Of a stretch of 5,667 nt of DNA, positions 1 through 5,496 are shown one piece after another. The notes beneath the pieces are model-generated. The model did not search any database and had not been told where the DNA came from. It saw only the letters and a program-made list of their open reading frames with translations. Numbering within the stretch: the first letter of the stretch is position 1; the number at the start of each line of letters is the position of its first letter. The stretch spans positions 1 through 5,667 of the forward strand of contig CAJJOO010000114.1 of assembly GCA_905193395.1 (NCBI GenBank), given 5' to 3'. The position numbers and the translations under genes were made by a program. The DNA comes from an uncultured Porphyromonadaceae bacterium. Lineage in GTDB: Bacteria; Bacteroidota; Bacteroidia; Bacteroidales; Muribaculaceae.

Positions 1-485
1 ATCAGGGCGCGTACGATATTTTCGCCATCTATGGCTATCTCGGACACAATTTCCGCTGGATGATGAAAAAGGCGCTGGAAAAGATTCCTCTCGTCGGATT
101 CTCCTGCCGCGTTTCGGGCCACATCTATGTCGACAATTCATCGCCATCGGCCGTCCGCGAGACCATGGAGACTGCCGAAAAACGCCTCTCCGGCGGCATG
201 TCGGTGGTCGTCTTCCCCGAAGGTTCCAGAACCCCCGACGGACGCATGCACCGCTTCAAACGCGGCGCCTACATGCTCGCCACCGAATTCAATCTTCCCG
301 TCGTTCCCCTTACAATCGACGGTGCCTACAAGGTGATGCCGCGCTCAGCACGTCTGCCGCGTCCCGGAACAATTATCCTCACCATCCACGAACCCATCAT
401 CGCTCCCGCCGACGGCCACAAACTCGAATACCTCATGGAGGAATCGCGCCGGGCCATCGCCTCAAGCCTCCCGGAGGAAAACTGA
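1..485 (+). CDS. plsC: 1-acyl-sn-glycerol-3-phosphate acyltransferase (PlsC family), 5'-truncated by window edge
   Basis: The gene is open from the first base of the window, with the codon phase starting at base 3, to a TGA at 483-485. The visible part is 160 residues, beginning Q-G-A-Y-D. The preceding codon is cut to '-AT', so it can be His. That would make H-QGAY-D, the HX4D catalytic motif of PlsC/LPLAT acyltransferases, with its His split by the window edge. The second family motif, FPEGSRT (acyl-acceptor phosphate binding), follows about 65 residues later, then the usual hydrophobic 'LPVVPLTIDGAY' stretch. Family members are near 240 residues, so about 80 N-terminal residues lie outside. 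The enzyme acylates lysophosphatidate to phosphatidate at the inner membrane, using acyl-ACP or acyl-CoA. The ATG at base 60 is internal, not the start. Some PlsC-like proteins acylate other lipids (for example aminolipids), so the exact substrate is inferred from family only. Confidence 0.88.
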   Translation, partial: QGAYDIFAIYGYLGHNFRWMMKKALEKIPLVGFSCRVSGHIYVDNSSPSAVRETMETAEKRLSGGMSVVVFPEGSRTPDGRMHRFKRGAYMLATEFNLPVVPLTIDGAYKVMPRSARLPRPGTIILTIHEPIIAPADGHKLEYLMEESRRAIASSLPEEN

Positions 486-519
486 ACCTTCTCCACCCTG
501 GTTTGTTGTAAAGGAAAAC

Positions 520-532
520 ACCTTTGCAAGGT
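520..532. repeat. short inverted repeat ACCTT-TGC-AAGGT upstream of the lipoprotein gene
   Basis: A perfect 5-bp inverted repeat with a 3-base centre lies in the 83-base gap between the acyltransferase stop and the lipoprotein start. The overlapping sequence CACCTTTGC (519-527) differs by one base from the TACCTTTGC box found upstream of nrdJ, so it may be a degraded -7 promoter element. No TTTG lies at the expected distance upstream. This is a weak signal: either a promoter remnant, a small operator or chance. Confidence 0.22.
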
Positions 533-568
533 ATTTATGGCAGATTATATATCAAATACTATAACGTT

Positions 569-1219
569 ATGAAAGTAACAAAATTACAGCATCTGGGTGC
601 GGCTGTTGCCGGACTCATTTTTGTGTGCGCCGCCGCTTCTTGCTCTAAGGCGCCTAAGTTTATCGGTACCTGGACTGCAACGGCCCCGACATCATTACAG
701 TCAGTCATTCCCGCCGCTTCTTCAGCAACACAGTTGGTTTCGCTCGATTTCCTTTCGGGCGACGACGAAAAATCCGGCCCGATGGTATTCACCTCGCTGA
801 TTGACGCTTCGCAGCCTGTTCAGGGCGATTCTGCCTCGTTCGTCCAGCCTTATCAGGCCAATATCTCCGGTACTGCCGTGATTAACGGTACCTGGACCTA
901 TGCCGGCGACGACCACGACGACCTGATAATATCCTACGACTTGTCGACCCTCAAAGTCGCCGTCGATCCCCAGGGCGTTTCTTTCTCCGAAAACCTCCTC
1001 ACGGGCGCACAGCAGCCCATGGTTGACTCGCTCACCGGTGCAACCGCCGCGATCTGGCAGACCCAGTTGACCGCCGCAGTGAAAGCCGAACTTCAGAACT
1101 GGTCCTCGCTCGACGATGTGAAAATTGAGAACGACGGCAATCTCATGAAACTCGAAATCAAGAACGCAGCCGGCAAGGATGTAGACGTCAACTTCCGCCG
1201 CGTCCTCGGCGAAAAATAA
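569..1219 (+). CDS. unrecognised lipoprotein, 216 aa, possible lipocalin-like beta fold
   Basis: I do not recognise the family. Residues 1-24 form a lipoprotein signal peptide: basic MKVTK start, hydrophobic AAVAGLIFV core, then A-A-S-C with the probable lipidated Cys at 25. The -3 position is Ala rather than the usual Leu, which Bacteroidetes tolerate. The residues after the Cys (SKAPK) lack the acidic run of Bacteroidetes surface-export signals, so a periplasm-facing anchor is more likely. The mature part has two GTWT motifs (33-36 and 107-110) and alternating hydrophobic strands. FxGTW at the start is typical of lipocalin-like lipoproteins in this phylum, but that is only a resemblance. 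A helical stretch with LTGATAAIWQTQLTAAVKAE (155-174) precedes the C-terminal strands. I chose ATG 569 because the upstream in-frame TTG (524) would put 15 polar and aromatic residues before the signal peptide. Base composition matches the neighbouring core genes. The gene probably has its own terminator at 1276-1318. Confidence 0.8.
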   Translation: MKVTKLQHLGAAVAGLIFVCAAASCSKAPKFIGTWTATAPTSLQSVIPAASSATQLVSLDFLSGDDEKSGPMVFTSLIDASQPVQGDSASFVQPYQANISGTAVINGTWTYAGDDHDDLIISYDLSTLKVAVDPQGVSFSENLLTGAQQPMVDSLTGATAAIWQTQLTAAVKAELQNWSSLDDVKIENDGNLMKLEIKNAAGKDVDVNFRRVLGEK

Positions 1220-1222
1220 CCC

Positions 1223-1236
1223 CCTGCTTTCGCAGG
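1223..1236 (+). terminator. small hairpin just after the lipoprotein stop
   Basis: CCTGC-TTTC-GCAGG forms a 5-bp stem with a tetraloop, 3 bases after the lipoprotein stop codon. It is followed by ATTAAAAATTT rather than a T run, so it is a weak terminator at best. It could instead be an mRNA 3'-end stabiliser ahead of the stronger hairpin downstream. Confidence 0.35.
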
Positions 1237-1275
1237 ATTAAAAATTTGCGATAACATAGTAAAACTAAGGAATTT

Positions 1276-1323
1276 ACGGCAAATGAGGCTGCACCAATAC
1301 CGCAGTCTCATTTGCTGTCTTTT
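1276..1323 (+). terminator. rho-independent terminator of the lipoprotein transcript
   Basis: Left arm 1276-1292 (core GCAAATGAGGCTGC) pairs with 1302-1318 (core GCAGTCTCATTTGC) across a 9-base loop, giving a 17-bp stem. Two pairs are G.U in plus-strand RNA but would be C-A mismatches in minus-strand RNA, which orients the hairpin to the + strand. A CTTTT tract (1319-1323) follows. It ends the lipoprotein transcript about 60-100 bases after the stop codon and points toward the nuclease cassette. Confidence 0.75.
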
Positions 1324-1345
1324 ACCTTCCTTTATTTGACATCAG

Positions 1346-1371
1346 AAAAAAACTCTCCGACTTTCGGAAGG
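1346..1371 (-). terminator. rho-independent terminator of the nuclease/PH cassette
   Basis: Read on the minus strand, TCCGA-AAG-TCGGA (plus 1356-1368) forms a short stem. A U.G pair (1369/1355) extends it by one, and C-G (1371/1353) pairs beyond a mismatch. Seven T residues follow directly (plus 1346-1352). The hairpin begins 3 bases after the PH gene's stop codon at 1374. The wobble pair and the T run both orient it to the minus strand, so it closes the cassette transcript. Confidence 0.65.
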
Positions 1372-1373
1372 GG

Positions 1374-1814
1374 TTAACTGATTTTTATTTCGGGATTTAT
1401 TGAACGTAATGCTGATATAAATTCCTCTTGATTCTTTGGCGAAACAAAGACCCAATTCTTTTTTCCATACCTTAATCCTATTCGTTTTGCCGACAATGCC
1501 GGAGAAGAAAGGATTGTGGATTTATGTGTTATCTCTGAAATTTTGGAAATAGGTAAATTCATTCGGAATATGAAACCACACCGAATATGTAATCTTTCTC
1601 CGCCTATGGTATAATCTGTATGTAAGAGTATATCATAAATTGTAAATAATGCTATTCCCATAAAAATAACATCAATCATCAAAACCCACGTTGATTGATA
1701 GCATAATTATGTTGATTGATAGCATAAATATATCGACCCTATAAATGCAATGGTCATGCCAATGCAAAACCATAAATACCATTTCGAGACTTTTGATTTA
1801 TATACCTTTTCCAT
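1374..1814 (-). pseudogene. membrane PH-domain protein (bPH_6-like), interrupted by an in-frame TAA within a 21-bp tandem duplication
   Basis: Reading from ATG 1814-1812 gives MEKVYKSKVSKWYLWFCIGM and on through SIYLCYQST, then TAA at codon 36 (1709-1707). The same frame continues with LCYQSTWVLMID... to a TAA at 1376-1374, 147 codons in all. The N-terminal part supplies KSKVSKWYLWF and a first membrane helix (about residues 12-32). The second helix is at about 47-64. The C-terminal domain has the bPH_6 signature: DYTIGGERLHIRCGF, then SSPALSAKRI (103-112) and VSPKNQEEFI (124-133). The stop lies in a duplicated 7-codon stretch: units 1711-1731 and 1690-1710 differ only at 1728/1707, which turns TAT into TAA. 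Without the extra unit the protein would be 139 aa. A 101-aa C-terminal product could restart at ATG 1679, or at TTG 1682. The start is one base after the nuclease stop (TAACATG), so translation was probably coupled. The role is unknown; related domains are small membrane-anchored proteins. A sequencing error in one base is possible but would not remove the duplication. Confidence 0.8.
1690..1731. repeat. two tandem 21-bp units, 20/21 identical
   Basis: Each unit begins GTTGATTGATAGCATAA (1690-1706 and 1711-1727) and ends TTAT or ATAT. The only difference is t1707 against a1728. The unit length is a multiple of three, so the duplication keeps the PH gene frame. The single difference creates the TAA stop on the minus strand. 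It looks like a replication-slippage duplication followed by a point mutation. No further copy of the unit occurs in the window. Confidence 0.9.
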
Positions 1815-1815
1815 G

Positions 1816-2697
1816 TTACAAAATATCTAAGTACCTCCTGCGCAGATATTTTACCCATTCCTTAATATTATTATCTTCGCTATACTTGTCAAGCATATCG
1901 AAAAAAGCCTCATATGTAATGGTCTTAAACGATTCATTACCTTTATCGGTCAATAACTTCCTGTAATCGGGTAATGCATAGAGATGAAAGTGTTTGTTAT
2001 TCTGCGGATAAATATGGACGTGGTGCATTAACTCTATATCTCCTTTCTTCACCATGGAGAAACCAAGGATATAATTTCTCCAAATCTGACGCAAGTGGTG
2101 CGCTGTCAAAAACATTTTAATATCCAGGCCTGGTAGATAATAACCGCTTTCAGTAGTCAAATTTCGATATCGCACATTATCCCCTGCAATATCTTTCCCT
2201 TCTTTGTCTCCAAGAGGATATTCATTTTCAGTGTATTTTACTTCAATTCCAATACCGCCAATTCTTCCATCGCAGGTTTCATACTTGACAAAAGTGTCAA
2301 AAGAAGTGCGGTCATTCAGATAAAGTGATTTATCTCCGCTTCCCGTGTATTCAATTAAAATTTCTAAAATATTTTTGATTGGAACCCCGATTATTTTACC
2401 AAAAATTTCTGCGGAAATGTCCGGCATTGTTTCAAGCGGGGTAAATAAATTATATGGTATATGCTCACTTCGAAGCATATTGGCCGTTAACTGAGTAGAT
2501 ATATTACCAACTTTGCTTAATATCAAATTGCGATAGCCTTCATAAAATATCAGGCCCCGTTTTGCATTATCCACACTCAACAATACCTGCGGAGCACGAT
2601 ATTCATTGAAATCGTGCAACACATTTTCTCGATAGGCAAATTGCAAGGCTCTTGCCCATCTCTTAAATTCGTTATCGGCTTTATATTCCTTAATCAT
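1816..2697 (-). CDS. PGN_0703-type putative restriction endonuclease (PD-(D/E)XK fold)
   Basis: The protein is 293 aa, from ATG at 2697-2695 to TAA at 1818-1816. The core resembles the PD-(D/E)XK nuclease family annotated as PGN_0703 putative restriction endonucleases. NDRTSFDTFVKYE supplies the catalytic Asp (D134), followed by a short turn (DGR) and GIGIEVKYTE with the E-x-K pair E152/K154. The active site therefore looks intact. The segment 225-240 (HHVHIYPQNNKHFHLY) is His- and aromatic-rich, and the C-terminus ends in basic WVKYLRRRYLDIL. The N-terminal 100 residues are helical with no recognised motif. No methyltransferase, helicase or specificity subunit is nearby, so it is not an obvious classical restriction-modification gene. 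It is AT-rich compared with nrdJ: in one 60-base sample each, 17 G+C at 2341-2400 against 38 at 4861-4920. This suggests horizontal gain. A -7 promoter box lies 4 bases before the ATG, and the PH gene follows after 1 base. Cleavage of foreign DNA is inferred from the fold. Confidence 0.8.
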   Translation of the reverse strand: MIKEYKADNEFKRWARALQFAYRENVLHDFNEYRAPQVLLSVDNAKRGLIFYEGYRNLILSKVGNISTQLTANMLRSEHIPYNLFTPLETMPDISAEIFGKIIGVPIKNILEILIEYTGSGDKSLYLNDRTSFDTFVKYETCDGRIGGIGIEVKYTENEYPLGDKEGKDIAGDNVRYRNLTTESGYYLPGLDIKMFLTAHHLRQIWRNYILGFSMVKKGDIELMHHVHIYPQNNKHFHLYALPDYRKLLTDKGNESFKTITYEAFFDMLDKYSEDNNIKEWVKYLRRRYLDIL

Positions 2698-2701
2698 ACC
2701 G

Positions 2702-2709
2702 CAAATTTA
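2702..2709 (-). promoter_or_regulatory. -7 promoter box TAAATTTG of the nuclease cassette
   Basis: Minus-strand TAAATTTGC matches the Bacteroidetes -7 consensus TAnnTTTG. Only GCGGT or less separates the TTTG from the ATG, so transcription would start at or within a few bases of the start codon and the mRNA would be leaderless or nearly so. No TTTG is visible 19-21 bases upstream, so the -33 element is missing or degenerate. Confidence 0.5.
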
Positions 2710-2788
2710 CGAATTTTTCCTGTCTTTTCTACGGTTTAACGGACACCATAATAATGGCTTATTAACAGCATTACATCTCAAAGGTCAA

Positions 2789-2831
2789 AAATAAGAGGCT
2801 GCGCCGTAAACTTTAATTACGACACAGCCTC
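2789..2831 (-). terminator. rho-independent terminator of nrdJ
   Basis: Read on the minus strand, GAGGCTGTGTCGTAA (2831-2817) pairs with TTACGGCGCAGCCTC (2809-2795) across a 7-base loop, giving a 15-bp stem. Two pairs are U.G wobbles that exist only in minus-strand RNA; on the plus strand they become C-A mismatches. The stem is followed by TTATTTTT. It starts about 28 bases after the nrdJ stop codon and isolates nrdJ from the nuclease cassette downstream. Confidence 0.82.
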
Positions 2832-2859
2832 ATGTCTTGGATGGAGTGGGGTGGTTTGA

Positions 2860-5409
2860 TTAGCCGCACTTGGATGTGCCGCAGTTGGTGCAGATCAGGC
2901 AGCCTTCCTGATAAACCAGAGTTTCCTGGCCGCAGTTGGGGCAGGTCTGGCCGCTGGCCTTCATTCCGTTGGGCAAATACTTCTTCAACGCGCGCTCAAC
3001 ACCCATCTTCCATGTGTTGATGGACTGGGAATCGAGTTCCAGACCGCCGACCAGTTTCAGAACCTGGTCGATGGGCATGCCGTAGCGCAGCACGCCGGAA
3101 ATCAGTTTGGCATAGTTCCAGTATTCGGGGTTGAACTTGTCGCTGAGGCCCTCGATTGTGGTCTTGTAGCCGCGCTTGTTGATGAACTGGAAGTCGTAGC
3201 GCTTGTTGCCTTCGGCGTCAACGGCTTTGATGATCTTGCCGTGTGTCACGGATTTCGGGCAGAAGATGCCGTCTTCGTCATCGGCAAGACCTGTGAAGAT
3301 CTCATAGGGGCGTCCGTCAACCAGACCGACGAATGCAATCCATTTCTCCTTGTTGTTCTGGAAGCGGACAACGTCGGCTTCGAGTTCGATGGGGCGTTTG
3401 GCGATATGGGGAGCGTCGGCCAGCGTCTTGGGTTCCTCGGTTTTCTCCTTCTTCTGGCTGTTTTCAAGTGCCACAAGCACGCCCGAGCGGCAACCGTCGC
3501 GATATACGGTACAGCCCTTGCAACCCGATTTCCAGGCTTCGAGGTAGAGGGCGTTCACCACCTCCTCGCTCACGTCGGCGGGCAGGTTGATGGTAACGGA
3601 AATCGAGTGGTCGACCCATTTCTGAATCCGGCCCTGCATGTGGACCTTTTCCAGCCAGTCGATGTCGTTGGCCGTGGCGCCGGCATAGGGCGATTTGGCC
3701 ACCAGTTCGTCGATTTCGGCCTGTGTATAGTCATTGCGCACCTCGTAGCCGTTGATTCTCATCCAGTCGATGAAGCGGTGATGGTAGACGATATATTCCT
3801 CGAAGGCGTCGCCGGTTTCGTCGACGTATGCCACCTTCACGTCCGGGTCGCCGGGGTTCACCTTGCGGCGGCGCTTGTAAACTGGCATGAACACGGGTTC
3901 GATACCTGAGGTTGTACGGGTCATGATGGATGTGGTTCCCGTCGGAGCGATTGTGAGGCAGGCAATGTTGCGGCGGCCATATTTCTTCATCTGCTCGTAG
4001 AGTTCAGGATCTGCCTCGGCCAGACGTTTCATGAAGGGATTCTCCTTTTCGCGTTCGGCATCGAAAATCTCGAAGGCACCGCGGCTGCGGGCCATGTCGA
4101 CAGACGAACGGTAGGCGGCCAGTGCCAGTGTCTTATGCACCTTCTCCGAGAAATCCGTAGCCTCGGGTGTACCGTATTTCAGACCGAGAGCGGCGAGCAT
4201 GTCGCCTTCGGCTGTCGTGCCTACGCCGGTGCGGCGTCCCTTGGCCGTCTTGGACTTGATCTTGAGCCACAGGTTGCGCTCGGTCGACTTCACTTCCTCG
4301 GTCTCGGGGTCGCTGTCAATCTTTTCGAGAATCAGGTCAATCTTCTCCATCTCGAGGTCGATGATGTCGTCCATGATGCGTTGGGCTTTGCCGACATGCT
4401 TCTTGAACAGTTCAAAATCGAATTCGGCCTCTGGTGTGAAGGGATTCTTTACATAACTGTAAAGGTTGATGGCCAGCAGACGGCAACTGTCGTAAGGGCA
4501 TAGGGGGATTTCGCCGCAGGGGTTGGTCGAGATGGTGCGGAAGCCGAGGTCGGCATAGCAGTCGGGCAGACTTTCGCGTGTAATGGTGTCCCAGAACAGC
4601 ACGCCGGGTTCGGCGGATTTCCATGCGTTGTGGATGATCTTGGCCCAGAGAGCCTTGGCGTCAATGTCCTTAGTCACCAGCGGATTGTCGGAGTGGGTAG
4701 GGTATTGCTGGCGGTATGTCTCGCCTGATTCGGCGGCCTTCATGAAGGCATCGTCGATGCGTACGGAAACGTTGGCGCCGGTAACCTTGCCTTCGGTCAT
4801 CTTGGCGTCGATGAAGGCTTCGGAATCGGGATGCTTGATGGAAACGGTCATCATCAGGGCGCCGCGGCGGCCGTCCTGAGCAACTTCGCGGGTCGAGTTC
4901 GAGTAACGTTCCATGAAAGGCACAAGACCGGTGGAGGTCAGTGCCGAATTCTTCACCGGCATACCCTTGGGACGGATATGCGAGAGGTCGTGGCCCACGC
5001 CGCCACGACGTTTCATCAGTTGCACCTGTTCCTCGTCGATTCGGATAACGCCTCCGTAAGAATCCGGATTGCCGTCAAGGCCGATTACAAAGCAGTTCGA
5101 CAGCGAACCGACCTGGAAATGGTTGCCGATGCCGGTCATGGGGCTGCCCTGCGGCACGATGTATTTGAAATCGCGCAGCAGACCGAACACCTCGTCGTGC
5201 GACATAGGCTCGGGGTAGCGGTTTTCGATTCGGACGATTTCCGAAGCGATACGATGGTGCATGTCGTCGGGCGTCTGTTCATACAGATTGCCGAACGAAT
5301 CTTTCAGAGCATACTTGTTGACCCAGACGCGGGCGGCAAGGTCGTCGCCATTGAAGTACTTCAACGTGGCTTCGCGTGCCTGGTCGAAAGTGTAAGTCTT
5401 GTTTTCCAA
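2860..5409 (-). CDS. nrdJ: adenosylcobalamin-dependent (class II) ribonucleoside-diphosphate reductase
   Basis: This 849-aa enzyme reduces ribonucleotides to deoxyribonucleotides in the cytoplasm with a vitamin B12-generated thiyl radical, without oxygen or a second subunit. Visible landmarks are Cys106 in SLSNCF (first redox Cys), NPCGEI at 296-301 with Asn296, radical Cys298 and Glu300, and Cys309 in DSCRLLAINL (redox partner). The 11-residue spacing from Cys298 to Cys309 matches the Thermotoga maritima class II enzyme as I recall it. APTGTTSI (488-495) is the phosphate-binding loop. A TSCPD-type domain spans about 680-790, ending SGVLRYGMPIDQVLKLVGGL. The tail has Cys 823, 826, 837, 840, 843 and 848, which fits a zinc-ribbon or redox module. 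The start is taken as TTG 5409-5407: no ATG or GTG lies between the upstream in-frame stop (about 5440) and this codon, and MENKTYTFDQA fits the family N-terminus. It is monocistronic, with its own promoter and terminator. All catalytic residues appear present. Confidence 0.95.
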   Translation of the reverse strand: MENKTYTFDQAREATLKYFNGDDLAARVWVNKYALKDSFGNLYEQTPDDMHHRIASEIVRIENRYPEPMSHDEVFGLLRDFKYIVPQGSPMTGIGNHFQVGSLSNCFVIGLDGNPDSYGGVIRIDEEQVQLMKRRGGVGHDLSHIRPKGMPVKNSALTSTGLVPFMERYSNSTREVAQDGRRGALMMTVSIKHPDSEAFIDAKMTEGKVTGANVSVRIDDAFMKAAESGETYRQQYPTHSDNPLVTKDIDAKALWAKIIHNAWKSAEPGVLFWDTITRESLPDCYADLGFRTISTNPCGEIPLCPYDSCRLLAINLYSYVKNPFTPEAEFDFELFKKHVGKAQRIMDDIIDLEMEKIDLILEKIDSDPETEEVKSTERNLWLKIKSKTAKGRRTGVGTTAEGDMLAALGLKYGTPEATDFSEKVHKTLALAAYRSSVDMARSRGAFEIFDAEREKENPFMKRLAEADPELYEQMKKYGRRNIACLTIAPTGTTSIMTRTTSGIEPVFMPVYKRRRKVNPGDPDVKVAYVDETGDAFEEYIVYHHRFIDWMRINGYEVRNDYTQAEIDELVAKSPYAGATANDIDWLEKVHMQGRIQKWVDHSISVTINLPADVSEEVVNALYLEAWKSGCKGCTVYRDGCRSGVLVALENSQKKEKTEEPKTLADAPHIAKRPIELEADVVRFQNNKEKWIAFVGLVDGRPYEIFTGLADDEDGIFCPKSVTHGKIIKAVDAEGNKRYDFQFINKRGYKTTIEGLSDKFNPEYWNYAKLISGVLRYGMPIDQVLKLVGGLELDSQSINTWKMGVERALKKYLPNGMKASGQTCPNCGQETLVYQEGCLICTNCGTSKCG

Positions 5410-5463
5410 TTTATTATGGTATATAGAGGTTATAATGATCAGTTATATCGGAAAGAGTATCGG

Positions 5464-5496
5464 CAAAGGTACGACAAATTAATGTACTTTCCCAAA
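5464..5496 (-). promoter_or_regulatory. nrdJ promoter (TTTG - 21 bases - TACCTTTG)
   Basis: On the minus strand TTTG (plus 5493-5496) and TACCTTTG (plus 5464-5471) are separated by 21 bases. This closely fits the Bacteroidetes primary-sigma promoter (-33 TTTG, -7 TAnnTTTG). Initiation a few bases downstream, near 5457-5460, would leave a leader of about 50 nt before the TTG start codon. Confidence 0.75.

Noticed and set aside
524..568. Earlier TTG start for the lipoprotein
   Set aside because: It would add 15 polar and aromatic residues before a well-formed lipoprotein signal peptide that starts at ATG 569.
1374..1682. A complete 102-aa gene starting at TTG 1682
   Set aside because: The same frame upstream encodes a plausible N-terminus and first membrane helix from ATG 1814, interrupted only by the duplicated unit. 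A restart here remains possible, but it is not the original gene start.
1690..1731. Tandem 21-bp repeats as operator sites or iterons for the PH gene
   Set aside because: They lie inside the coding frame, keep the frame and encode the same peptide (LCYQST) twice, so a coding duplication explains them better.
1746..1766. Imperfect inverted repeat TGCAnTGG/CCAnTGCA as the nuclease terminator
   Set aside because: It falls within the N-terminal codons of the PH gene, has a central mismatch and no proper T run after it on the minus strand.
1745..1966. 73-codon open frame on the + strand
   Set aside because: It is antisense to the nuclease C-terminus and the PH gene N-terminus, and its AT-rich hydrophobic composition is a shadow of those frames.
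3241..3909. 222-codon open frame on the + strand
   Set aside because: It is entirely antisense to nrdJ, whose protein is clearly conserved. Long antisense frames are expected in GC-rich coding DNA.
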